NCBI GenBank assembly: GCA_903929885.1
Contig: CAIYWI010000044.1
Location: 1-35,667, forward strand
Direction: 5' to 3'
Origin: an uncultured Phycisphaerales bacterium
GTDB lineage: Bacteria > Planctomycetota > Phycisphaerae > Phycisphaerales > UBA1924
DNA length: 35,667 bases
Positions 15,940 to 23,566 of the stretch are shown here, in pieces (the stretch's first letter is position 1; each line of letters begins with the position of its first letter). A program made the translations under genes and the position numbers. Below the pieces are notes generated by a model. The model was not told the origin of the DNA. It ran no database searches and saw nothing but the letters and a program-made list of their open reading frames with translations.

Positions 15940-16260
15940 GTGATCAACGGCGTCAGTTTCCCGGAGGACAAGATCGCGGAGTTTTGCCGCCGTCATGGCG
16001 TGGCGAAACTCTCGCTGTTCGGCAGCATCCTGCGTGAGGCGACGCCTGAAGGCGGCTATGGCTTCCGGCCCACCAGCGACGTGGACATGCTCGTCGAGTT
16101 CCTTCCGGGTCGGACCCCCGGCCTGCTCGCGCTCTCCGCGATGCAGATCGAACTCACCGAGATGATCGGGCGCGAGGTCGACTTGCGCACCCCGATGGAA
16201 GTGTCGCGATACTTCAGGCACGAGGTGCTTCGCGAGGCGAGAATGCTGCATGCCGCGTGA
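15940..16260 (+). CDS. mntA: MNT-domain antitoxin, minimal nucleotidyltransferase
   Basis: About 106 residues of the polymerase-beta-like minimal nucleotidyltransferase family, antitoxin partner of HEPN toxins, known to AMPylate a tyrosine near the HEPN active site. Features are KIAEFCRRHGVAKLSLFGS, the active-site glycine-serine, and the metal-binding TSDVDMLVEF. The usual GS-x10-DxD spacing is enlarged to 17 residues between GS and the first Asp by an insertion around TPEGGYGFRP. The start GTG 15940 was chosen from AAAGAG 6 nt upstream and family length; GTG 15937, ATG 15859 and GTG 15856 are in frame. It overlaps the following HEPN gene by 11 bp. Confidence 0.85.
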   Translation: MINGVSFPEDKIAEFCRRHGVAKLSLFGSILREATPEGGYGFRPTSDVDMLVEFLPGRTPGLLALSAMQIELTEMIGREVDLRTPMEVSRYFRHEVLREARMLHAA

Positions 16261-16609
16261 CCCGGCCAAGCGACCGCTCGACGACCGCATTCGCGCGCAG
16301 CACATGCTCGACGCGGCCCGGGATGTCGCTCGCCTCGCCGCCGGAAGAAGTCGCGACCAACTGGGTGCCGACATGCCCTTTCGCCGGGCGATGATCAACG
16401 CCATTCAGGAGATCGGAGAGGCCGCCGCCAAGGTCTCGCCGATCGGTCGGGCACGCATCCCGGCGATTCCGTGAGGCGTCGTGGTCGGGATGCGGAACAG
16501 GTTGGTGCACGGGTACGACGAGATCGACTTCGATGTGGTGTGGATCGTCGCCACCCAAGAAGTGACGCCACTGATCGACGCACTGGAGTCCGCTTTCGCG
16601 TCATGGCCC
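16250..16609 (+). pseudogene. hepT: HEPN-family toxin interrupted by a nonsense codon
   Basis: ATG 16250 opens a DUF86/HepT-like protein (RIRAQHMLDAARDVARLAAG, then RRAMINAIQEIGEAAAKVSP) that stops at TGA 16472-16474 after 74 residues. The same frame continues immediately with VVVGMRNRLVHGYDEIDFDVVW, the conserved second half with the catalytic Rx4HxY motif (RNRLVHGY). In relatives a tryptophan follows the proline at this position (PW..IIGMRN), so TGG to TGA is the simplest explanation. Beyond about 16609 (LIDALESAFASW) similarity ends and the frame runs on without its own stop for over 200 codons, so the 3' end also looks decayed. The toxin is probably inactive, while the antitoxin is intact. 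Confidence 0.82.
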
Positions 16610-17040
16610 TTGCCGGAGCCTCCGAAGGCGCAGCAGCGCAGCGTCTCGGGAGCGGAGATACGGTCGAATTCGGTTGACGCCGATGTCTGCCCGTGCCGGT
16701 GCCTCGAATCCGCGCTTGTCGCTCGCGACGGCGACCTGCCCGACGCTTCGTGCCGAGGGTCGCGTCGCCGACGGAGGTCGAGCATCGGTCTGCATGCTCC
16801 GCCGGATCCAGCCCGCCGCGAAATGGAGCCGTGTCCGCAACACCCGGGCTTGCACGAATGCCGAGTGTTCGTTCGGCCTCGCCAACACCGATGCGTCACG
16901 AGGTTTCACGGTGCAGGCCTGCGTTCGCGCCATCGAGGTGCTCCCGCGCCGAGCACGGAGGGAACTCGTCCGTTGCCCGGAACCGACGGTTGCCATGCGG
17001 CCGTTTCATGCCTTTCGCATGCCCTCTATCCTTGCCGTCC
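16610..17040. other. Gene-free stretch between the HEPN remnant and cysS
   Basis: About 430 bp in which all open frames are Arg/Ala/Pro-rich run-ons without recognisable domains or start signals. It may contain eroded sequence of the toxin-antitoxin locus. The only likely signal is the hexamer before cysS. Confidence 0.5.
17027..17032 (+). promoter_or_regulatory. -10-like hexamer directly before cysS
   Basis: TATCCT lies 8 nt before the cysS ATG; no Shine-Dalgarno sequence is visible. Confidence 0.4.
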
Positions 17041-18654
17041 ATGGCCCTTCGTCTGTACAACACGATCACGCGGACGGTCGAACCCTTCGCGCCCGCGGAC
17101 CCCGCTCGGGTCACGTTCTACACCTGCGGGCCGACGGTCTATGACGACGTGCACATCGGCAACCTTCGGGCCTTCCTGGCCGCCGACCTGCTGCGGCGGT
17201 GGATCGAAAGCCCCCTGTGTGCCTTCGCGGGCCGCGAGGCGGGCGAGCCGCGGCGGGTCGTGCACGTGATGAACATCACGGACGTGGGCCACATGACCGA
17301 CGACGCCGAAGGGGGCGAGAGCGGCGAGGACCGCATGGCGGTGGCGGGGCGGCGACTGGCCGAGGCCAAGAAGGCGGGCAAACTGCCCGCGGGCGTCGAG
17401 GTCGATGCCCGCGACCCCTACGCGATCGCGGCCTTCTACGCGTCGCGGTTCATCGAGGACGCGTCGGCGCTGGGCCTCAAGGTGGCTCTCGAGCAGAAGG
17501 ACGATCCGACGCTGATGCCCCGAGCGACGGCGCACGTGCCGGGGATGATCAAGGTGATCGAGCGGCTGGTGGCGCGTGGGCACGCGTACGTGGTGGGCGA
17601 GCCCGGCTCGCGGGTGGTGTACTTTCGCGTGAAGAGCTTCGCCCCCTACGGGCGGCTGTCCGGCAACACGCTCGACGCGCTCCGCGAGGGCGAGGGCGGA
17701 CGCATCAGCGCGAGCAACCAGGCGACCAAGGAGCACCCGGCGGACTTCCTCCTGTGGAAGGAGGACCCCAGCCACATCATGAAGTGGGAGAGCCCGTGGG
17801 GCGCGGGGTATCCGGGGTGGCACATCGAGTGCACCGTGATGTCGGCCACGCGACTCCTGAGCGAGGAGCGCTTCGCGCACCTGCTCGCGTCTGCCGACGG
17901 GCCGGGCGCCATCATCGACCTTCACAGCGGCGGCGAGGACAACATCTTCCCGCACCACGAGTGCGAGATCGCGCAATCGTGCTGCGCCTTCGCGGCTTCG
18001 CCCCAGCAGGGCACCTTCGCCCGCTCGTGGTTCCACCTCCGCCACCTGATGGTGGAGGGGACGAAGATGAGCAAGAGCAAGGGCAACTTCTTCACCGCAC
18101 GCGACCTCTTCGCCAAGGGCGTGCAGGCCGGCGCGTTGCGGCTCGAGCTCATCCGCACGCATTACCGCACCAACGCCAACTTCACGATGCAGGGGTTGGC
18201 CGATTCGGCCCGCATGGTCGAGCGGTGGCGAAAGCTGCTCGGCGGCGCGGGGCCCGACGCACCCGGCGCGGCCGACGCGCGCGAACGGTGCCTCCGCGAC
18301 TTCGCGCAGGCGATGGACGACGACCTCAACATCGCCGGCGCGGTGGCGGCCGTCAACACGTGGGCCGGCGCGACGTCCGCGCCGTCGGCCGCCGACGCCG
18401 AGGCGATGCGACGGCTCGACGCTGTGCTGGGCGTGCTGGAACTCAGGGTGGCCGAGCAGGTGACCAGCGAGATCGGCGTCTACGCCCCGGGCGTGACGCC
18501 CGACGCGGCCGTCGAGCAGTTGCTCCGCGAGCGGCGCGACGCGCGGGCCGCCAAGGACTTCAAGGCCTCCGACCAGATCCGCGATCGCCTCGCGCAGATG
18601 GGCTACGCCATCAAGGACATGCCCGGCGGCAAGGTCGAGGTCCGTCGCGTCTGA
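17041..18654 (+). CDS. cysS: Cysteinyl-tRNA synthetase
   Basis: A 537-residue class I synthetase charging tRNA-Cys. FYTCGPTVYDDVHIGNLRA carries zinc ligand Cys29 and the HIGH-type motif HIGN (38-41); WHIECTVMS and HHECEIAQ supply the other zinc ligands; KMSKSKGNFF (about 342-351) is the KMSKS loop. The C-terminal helical domain ends with KDFKASDQIRDRLAQMGY as in typical CysRS. It is longer than E. coli CysRS (461) because of insertions after MNITDVGHMTDD and in the catalytic domain. The frame continues 116 codons upstream without resemblance to the family. The stop is 7 bp before the HscA-like gene, implying co-transcription. Confidence 0.97.
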   Translation: MALRLYNTITRTVEPFAPADPARVTFYTCGPTVYDDVHIGNLRAFLAADLLRRWIESPLCAFAGREAGEPRRVVHVMNITDVGHMTDDAEGGESGEDRMAVAGRRLAEAKKAGKLPAGVEVDARDPYAIAAFYASRFIEDASALGLKVALEQKDDPTLMPRATAHVPGMIKVIERLVARGHAYVVGEPGSRVVYFRVKSFAPYGRLSGNTLDALREGEGGRISASNQATKEHPADFLLWKEDPSHIMKWESPWGAGYPGWHIECTVMSATRLLSEERFAHLLASADGPGAIIDLHSGGEDNIFPHHECEIAQSCCAFAASPQQGTFARSWFHLRHLMVEGTKMSKSKGNFFTARDLFAKGVQAGALRLELIRTHYRTNANFTMQGLADSARMVERWRKLLGGAGPDAPGAADARERCLRDFAQAMDDDLNIAGAVAAVNTWAGATSAPSAADAEAMRRLDAVLGVLELRVAEQVTSEIGVYAPGVTPDAAVEQLLRERRDARAAKDFKASDQIRDRLAQMGYAIKDMPGGKVEVRRV

Positions 18655-18661
18655 GCGAGCC

Positions 18662-20563
18662 ATGTCCACCCCCGAGGTCATCATCGGCATCGACCTGGGC
18701 ACCACGAACAGTCTCGTGGCAGTCGCCGATGCGCACGGCCCGCGGGTGCTGCTCGACGATGAAGGGCACGCGATGGTGCCCAGCGTGGTGCGGTATCCCG
18801 CCGACCCGTCCGAGCCGCGGGTTGTCGGTCGCCGGGCCAAGTCGGAGGCGGTGCTTCATCCGCGTTCGACCGTCGGGAGCGTGAAGCGGCTCATGGGTCG
18901 GTCGCTTGCGGACGCGAGCGATGACCTTCGCTACCTGTCGTACGACGTGGTGGAGGGCGAGCGGGGCAACGCTCGCGTGCGAATCGTCCGCGAGTCGGCC
19001 GCGATGTCCCTCTCGCCCGAGGAGGTTTCGGCGCATGTCCTGATGGAACTCAAGCGGATCGCCGAGGCGAGACTCGGGCACCCCGTGTCGAAGGCCGTCA
19101 TCACCGTGCCCGCGTACTTCGACGATGCGCAGCGTCAGGCCACGCGCATCGCGGGGCGTCTTGCCGGGCTCGACGTGGTGCGGATCGTGCCCGAACCCAC
19201 CGCCGCCGCGTTGGCGTACGGCATCGGCCTGGGCCGCGCGTCGGATCGCAATCGGCAGGTCTCGACGGTGGCCGTCTACGACCTGGGCGGCGGGACCTTC
19301 GACGTCTCGATCCTGCGGCTCACGCCTTCGACCTCCGAGACCGAGCCCTTCTTCTTCCAGGTGCTCGCCACCAGCGGCGACACGCACCTGGGCGGCGACG
19401 ACATCGACCATCTGCTCGTCGATCATCTGCTCTCCGAGGCGAGGGCGAGCGGCCTGCTCGATGGTGAGCCGGACGCGATGACGCGTCGGACCCTGCTGCA
19501 GGAAGCCGAGCGAGCGAAGATCCTGCTTTCGGAGGCGACGTCGGCGATGGTGCGCGTCGAGGTCGGGGCCGGGCGCGTGCTCGAGCGGGTCGTGACGCGA
19601 GAGGGGCTCGAGGCGATGATGACGCCGCTGGTGGAACGCACGCTGGCGTCGTGCGCCGCGGCGATGCGCGACGCCTTCAAGGGCGGGGCGGGTCCGCACG
19701 CGGTGGATGCGGTGATCCTCGTCGGCGGGGCGACTCGCACGCCGCTGGTGCGACGGCGCGTGGGCGAGTTCTTCGGTCTTGCGCCCTACACCGCGCTGGA
19801 CCCCGATTGCGTGGTGGCGATGGGCGCCGCGGTGCAGGCCTCGATCCTGTCGGGGGCCTCCAAGGGCATGCTGTTGCTGGACGTGATTCCCCTGTCGCTG
19901 GGCATCGAGACGGTGGGGGGCGCGGTGGCCAAGCTCGTCGCGCGCAACACGATGGTGCCCGCGAAGGCCACCGAGATGTTCTCGACGAGCGTCGACGGGC
20001 AGACGGCGATTCGGCTGTCGGTGTACCAAGGCGAACGCGAGATGGCGGCGGACTGTCGCAAGCTGGCGGAGTTGACCCTGTCGGGGTTGCCTCCGATGCC
20101 GGCGGGCGTGCCTCAGGTCGAGGTGCAGTTCCTCGTCGACGCCAACGGGGTGCTGGCGGTGCACGCGGCGGAGCGTCGCAGCGGGAAGCGGGCGGCGTTG
20201 CAGGTGGTGCCCAACCACGGCCTGACGACGGCGGAGGTGGAGCGGATCGAGCGAGAGAGCTTCCTGCACGCGAAGGAGGACATGCTCCGTCACCGCGTGG
20301 TGGACCTGATCGCCAACTGCTCGCTGGACGTCAAGTGGATCGCCGACGGTCTTCGCCGCGTGGGCGACGAGCTCGACCCGGCCTATCGGGCGGAGCTGCA
20401 GGGGGCCATCGATGCGTTGACGACGATGGTGCGGGCGGCCAAGGCCGACTGGCGGAGCGTCGACGCCAACGAGATGAGCCGCGTCAAGGACGTGCTCGAC
20501 CGCCTGAGCGTGCGGCTGCACGAGACGGCGATTGCCAGGTCGCTGCGTGGCATGAATGCCTGA
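18662..20563 (+). CDS. hscA: Hsp70-family chaperone, HscA-like
   Basis: 633 residues with a complete Hsp70 layout: phosphate-1 motif GIDLGTTNSLV near the N-terminus, phosphate-2 VYDLGGGTFDVS, adenosine-site VGGATRTPLV, then a substrate-binding domain and helical lid. SVKRLMGRSLAD, the block LLDVIPLSLGIETVGG, and DGQTAIRLSVYQGERE with the linker-proximal sequence resemble HscA, the chaperone for [Fe-S] cluster transfer from IscU, more than DnaK; the disordered Gly-rich tail and EEVD-like end of DnaK are absent. No isc genes, GrpE or DnaJ are nearby. It lies 7 bp after cysS. A second DnaK paralogue is the alternative reading. Confidence 0.85.
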   Translation: MSTPEVIIGIDLGTTNSLVAVADAHGPRVLLDDEGHAMVPSVVRYPADPSEPRVVGRRAKSEAVLHPRSTVGSVKRLMGRSLADASDDLRYLSYDVVEGERGNARVRIVRESAAMSLSPEEVSAHVLMELKRIAEARLGHPVSKAVITVPAYFDDAQRQATRIAGRLAGLDVVRIVPEPTAAALAYGIGLGRASDRNRQVSTVAVYDLGGGTFDVSILRLTPSTSETEPFFFQVLATSGDTHLGGDDIDHLLVDHLLSEARASGLLDGEPDAMTRRTLLQEAERAKILLSEATSAMVRVEVGAGRVLERVVTREGLEAMMTPLVERTLASCAAAMRDAFKGGAGPHAVDAVILVGGATRTPLVRRRVGEFFGLAPYTALDPDCVVAMGAAVQASILSGASKGMLLLDVIPLSLGIETVGGAVAKLVARNTMVPAKATEMFSTSVDGQTAIRLSVYQGEREMAADCRKLAELTLSGLPPMPAGVPQVEVQFLVDANGVLAVHAAERRSGKRAALQVVPNHGLTTAEVERIERESFLHAKEDMLRHRVVDLIANCSLDVKWIADGLRRVGDELDPAYRAELQGAIDALTTMVRAAKADWRSVDANEMSRVKDVLDRLSVRLHETAIARSLRGMNA

Positions 20564-20608
20564 CGCAGGCGATGCGAGATCAGGCCGTTGCAAGCAGCGT
20601 GCATCCTG

Positions 20609-20652
20609 TTGCCGCGAGATGGCCCGCAAAGCCGGGCCGCGCACCGCGGCAA
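20609..20652. terminator. Two-tier hairpin between convergent genes
   Basis: The outer arms TTGCCGCG (20609-20616) and CGCGGCAA (20645-20652) enclose an inner stem GGCCCG (20621-20626) / CGGGCC (20633-20638) with a 6-nt loop. It lies between the stops of the HscA-like gene and the flavoprotein gene and could serve both strands. There is no U-tract. Confidence 0.45.
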
Positions 20653-20695
20653 GACGCAGGGACGCCCTTTCGGGCTGACAAGGAACGCCAACGGC

Positions 20696-21952
20696 TCACG
20701 CGCTGGTGCCGGCGATCCAACCGCTCGACCATGCCCATTGGAAGTTGTACCCGCCGACGCGTCCGTCGACGTCGAGGATCTCGCCGCAGAGGTGCAGGCC
20801 GGGGCAGACGCGGCTTTCCATGGTGGCGAGATCGACTTCGGAGAGGGGCACGCCGCCCGCGGTGGCTTCGGCGAAGGTGAAGCCGCGGTCGCCGGTCACG
20901 GGCAGTCGCGTCTGCGTGACGGCGTCGACGAGGGCCAGCCGCGGGGTGCGGTGCAGGGAGGCGCAGGTGGCGCCGGGATCGATGGCGCAGGCCTCGCACA
21001 AGGCGCGGGCGAGTCGCTCGGGCAGGTCCAGGGTGGTGAGGGTGCGAGCGACGCCCGCGCGGGGCGAGGCGAGCAGGGCTGCATCGACGGATTCGCGGGT
21101 CGAGCCGGGCAGCCACTGCACGACGAGCGATGCGCCCGAGTCGGTCGTTCGCGCGTGGGTGAGGTGGCGGCTGATGTCGAGGGCGGCGGGGCCGGAGAGG
21201 CCAAAGTGCGTGAGCAGGGTGGAGTTCTCGTACCGGGCCACGCGCTTCCCGCTCGAGAGGCGCACCTCGAGCGACGTGGGCAGCGTGAGTCCCGACAGCG
21301 ACGTGATCCAGTGTCCTTTCTCGACCACCAGCGGCGCGAGGGCGGGGACGATGAGGGGCGTGGTGGCGTGGCCGAGCGAGCGCGCAATCGCGTACCCCGC
21401 GCCGTCGGAACCGGTGCGGGGGAGGGCCATGCCGCCGGTGGCGAGGATGACCTTGGAGGCCGTGAGGGTCGCGGGCGAGCCGCCGTCGCGGGCGTGATCG
21501 CGTTCGATGATGAAGCCCTCGTCGACGCGTCGGACGGAGGCGACGCGCCAGGGGTGCACGAGCAGGCCGCCGGCCTCGCGGAGCGCGCCGGTCAGGGCGT
21601 CGAGCACGGTGCGGGCCTCGTCGGTGACGGGGAAGAGCTTGCCCGTCTCCTCGCGCTTGAGCGCGACGCCTCGGGAGGCGAAGAAGGCGACGGTCTGGGG
21701 CACGTCGAAGCGACGGAGCACGTTGCGGATGGCGGGCCTTGTCGAGCCGGCGTACTGCAGTTCGTCGACGACGTCGTGCGTCACGTTGCAGCGGCCGCCT
21801 CCGGCCACGAGGATCTTGGCGCCGATGGTCTTTGCGCCGTCGAGCGCGACGACGCCCCTGGCCTTGCGGGCGGCGAAGATCGACGCGAAGAGGCCCGCCG
21901 CGCCCGCGCCGATGACGGCCACGCGACAGGATGAAGGGGCGGAGACGCTCAT
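20696..21952 (-). CDS. HI0933-family FAD-dependent oxidoreductase
   Basis: 418 residues of the HI0933/YhiN (BaiN-like) flavoprotein family. Residues 10-20 (RVAVIGAGAAG) form the FAD-binding GxGxxG turn, KILVAGGGRCNVTHD (46-60) is the family signature, and the C-terminal VCPGLHLCGEILDVDGRVGG followed by YNFQWAWSSGWIAG closes the FAD site. The physiological substrate is unknown for most members. The start is at ATG 21952 with a TACCAT hexamer 9 nt upstream and no Shine-Dalgarno sequence. It is convergent with the HscA-like gene and about 37 bp downstream of the sugar-binding lipoprotein gene on the same strand. Confidence 0.92.
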   Translation of the reverse strand: MSVSAPSSCRVAVIGAGAAGLFASIFAARKARGVVALDGAKTIGAKILVAGGGRCNVTHDVVDELQYAGSTRPAIRNVLRRFDVPQTVAFFASRGVALKREETGKLFPVTDEARTVLDALTGALREAGGLLVHPWRVASVRRVDEGFIIERDHARDGGSPATLTASKVILATGGMALPRTGSDGAGYAIARSLGHATTPLIVPALAPLVVEKGHWITSLSGLTLPTSLEVRLSSGKRVARYENSTLLTHFGLSGPAALDISRHLTHARTTDSGASLVVQWLPGSTRESVDAALLASPRAGVARTLTTLDLPERLARALCEACAIDPGATCASLHRTPRLALVDAVTQTRLPVTGDRGFTFAEATAGGVPLSEVDLATMESRVCPGLHLCGEILDVDGRVGGYNFQWAWSSGWIAGTSA

Positions 21953-21961
21953 CGCGGGTCG

Positions 21962-21967
21962 ATGGTA
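21962..21967 (-). promoter_or_regulatory. -10-like hexamer directly before the flavoprotein gene
   Basis: On the minus strand TACCAT lies 9 nt before the ATG at 21952, the same hexamer as before glnS. Confidence 0.4.
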
Positions 21968-21989
21968 GCGTGAGCGTTCGTCCGCGCGA

Positions 21990-22988
21990 TCAGCGACCGG
22001 CGGGGTTCACGAGCCGGGCGATGTCGGGGGCGGCGAGGTTGTCCTTGGTCACGACCGCGACGCCAGTGTCGATGCGACGCTCGACGGTCTTGCCCGCGAG
22101 CGAGTCGGCGGCGGCCTTCACCGCCAGGCGCCCCATGGCGATCGGGTCCTGCACCACGAGGGCGGCGATCTCGCCGGCCCGCAGCGCGTCGACCAGTTCC
22201 GGGCTCGAGTCGAAGCCGATGAAGGCGACCTTGCTCAGCATGCCGCGGCTGCGGAGCGCGAGCATCATGCCGAACGTGGAGGACTCGTTGGGGCAGAAGA
22301 CGCCCGCGATGTCGCCGTTGGCGGCCAGCAGGTTCTCGGCGGCCTCCTGGGCCGAGGCGCGCGTCGCGCCGGCGTGGCGACCGGGATCGACGAGCGTCAC
22401 GCCGGTCGCCTTGGCGATCGCGTCGACGAAGCCCTTCTCGCGCAGCGTCGTGCTGGCCGAGCCCTCGAGGTAGCGAAGCAGCAGCACCTTGCCTCCCTTG
22501 GGGAGCAAGGAGGCCATTCGTTCGCCGGCGAGGCGGCCGCCCGCCTCGCTGTCGGTGGCGACGAAGCTGGCGAAGTCGGCGCCGACCTCGCCCTCGAGGC
22601 CGGAATCCATGATGACGACCTGAAGGCCCGCCTGGCGTGCCTGGCGCACCGGGGCGACCAGGGCCTTGGAGTCGAGGGGCGCGAGCACGATGGCGTCGTA
22701 GCGTGCGCTCACGAGGTTCTGGACCAGCGAGATCTGCTGCTCGCGGTCGTCCTCCTTCTCGGGTCCGCGATAGGTGACGACGATCGCGCCATTGCTCTCC
22801 GCCTGGCCCATCATCGCGCCGGCCTCGACCGACTTCCAGAACTCGTGCGTGGTGCCCTTGGGGACGACGGCGACGCGCTTGGCGGCGACGGGGGTCGCGT
22901 CCGGCTTGGGGGCGGGAGCGGACTCGCCGCAGGAGGCGGCGAACGCGGCGAGGAGGACCGTCACGGCGAGTCGAATGGGGCGGTGCAT
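21990..22988 (-). CDS. Sugar-binding lipoprotein of an ABC transporter (RbsB type)
   Basis: 332 residues. A lipoprotein signal peptide ends in the lipobox AASC with Cys20. The mature part is a periplasmic-binding-protein type 1 fold: VAVVPKGTTHEFWKSVEAGA, then DAIVLAPLDSKALVAPV, GADFASFVATDSEAGG, DIAGVFCPNESSTFGMMLAL and LSKVAFIGFDSSPELVDAL are the typical ribose/rhamnose/autoinducer-2-binding segments, with Asp and Arg/Asn residues for sugar hydroxyls. No permease or ATPase gene is adjacent, so the transporter partner must lie elsewhere. It is divergent from the mutarotase gene, with 70 bp between starts, which hints at a deoxysugar ligand. Confidence 0.93.
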   Translation of the reverse strand: MHRPIRLAVTVLLAAFAASCGESAPAPKPDATPVAAKRVAVVPKGTTHEFWKSVEAGAMMGQAESNGAIVVTYRGPEKEDDREQQISLVQNLVSARYDAIVLAPLDSKALVAPVRQARQAGLQVVIMDSGLEGEVGADFASFVATDSEAGGRLAGERMASLLPKGGKVLLLRYLEGSASTTLREKGFVDAIAKATGVTLVDPGRHAGATRASAQEAAENLLAANGDIAGVFCPNESSTFGMMLALRSRGMLSKVAFIGFDSSPELVDALRAGEIAALVVQDPIAMGRLAVKAAADSLAGKTVERRIDTGVAVVTKDNLAAPDIARLVNPAGR

Positions 22989-23058
22989 GGCCCATTATCG
23001 CCGCGTCTCGGAGGCCGGTATCGTGGTTCTCGGGCCGTGGCGGTGGCTACGTTGGGGC
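22989..23058. promoter_or_regulatory. Divergent promoter region, lipoprotein / mutarotase
   Basis: On the minus strand GATAAT (22994-22999) lies 5 nt before the lipoprotein ATG. On the plus strand TACGTT (23048-23053) lies 5 nt before the mutarotase ATG. Neither gene has a Shine-Dalgarno sequence. No obvious operator symmetry is present. Confidence 0.45.
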
Positions 23059-23400
23059 ATGAAGAGCTTTGCGCAGGCCTTGGACCTCAAGGACGATCCG
23101 GCGTTGATCGAGGCGTACGTGGCGCACCACCGGCGGGTCTACCCGGAGGTGATCGCTGCGCTCAGGGCCATCGGCATCACGAAGATGAAGATCTTCCTGC
23201 TGGGCACGCGTCTGTTCATGTACTTCGAGGCGCCCGAGGGGTTCGATCCGTCGCGAGACTACCAGTCGTACGCGAAGGACCCGCGGTGTCGCGCGTGGGA
23301 CGAGTTGATGCGAGCCTTTCAGCGTCGGGCGCCCGGGGCGAAGGAGGGGGAGTGGTGGGCCTCGATGGTGGAGATCTTCGATCTCGAGGGCGCCGGCTGA
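23059..23400 (+). CDS. L-rhamnose / L-fucose mutarotase family protein (DUF718)
   Basis: A 113-residue protein of the RhaM/FucM fold, which interconverts alpha and beta anomers of 6-deoxysugars before isomerisation. The family pattern is clear: FAQALDLKDDPALIEAYVAHH with the catalytic-type His pair, PEVIAALRAIGITKMKIFLLG, LFMYFEA, and the C-terminal WWASMVEIFDL. The N-terminal form (LDLKDDP) is closer to the L-fucose-type subgroup than to E. coli RhaM, so substrate specificity is open. Divergent from a sugar-binding lipoprotein gene, suggesting a deoxysugar uptake pair. No other rhamnose or fucose catabolic gene is in view. Confidence 0.88.
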   Translation: MKSFAQALDLKDDPALIEAYVAHHRRVYPEVIAALRAIGITKMKIFLLGTRLFMYFEAPEGFDPSRDYQSYAKDPRCRAWDELMRAFQRRAPGAKEGEWWASMVEIFDLEGAG

Positions 23401-23493
23401 ACGGTGGCCCGCCGTCGCGCGGCACCCGAGTCGGGGATGGCCACTCCCCCGTGGGGGTTGCCCGGGGCTGCAAAAATCGGGACCGGTGCATCC

Positions 23494-23518
23494 CTGGTCT
23501 CGCAAGGGTGACCAGTTT
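23494..23518 (+). terminator. Hairpin with short T-run after the mutarotase gene
   Basis: CTGGTC (23494-23499) pairs with GACCAG (23510-23515) around a 10-nt loop and is followed by TTT. A short CCCCC-GT-GGGGG hairpin lies about 40 nt upstream. It is a plausible but weak terminator between the mutarotase and glycosyltransferase genes. Confidence 0.35.
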
Positions 23519-23566
23519 GCGTCATTGAAGGCCGGAATCGTCCGATCATGACGGAAAGGGAACGCC

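Noticed and set aside
16472-16474. UGA read as selenocysteine or tryptophan in the HEPN gene
   Set aside because: No selenocysteine insertion element or family precedent was seen, and other genes here use TGA as a normal stop, so recoding is not supported.
16674-17144. 156-codon plus-strand frame between hepT and cysS
   Set aside because: It overlaps the start of cysS in another frame and has no recognisable domain or expression signal.
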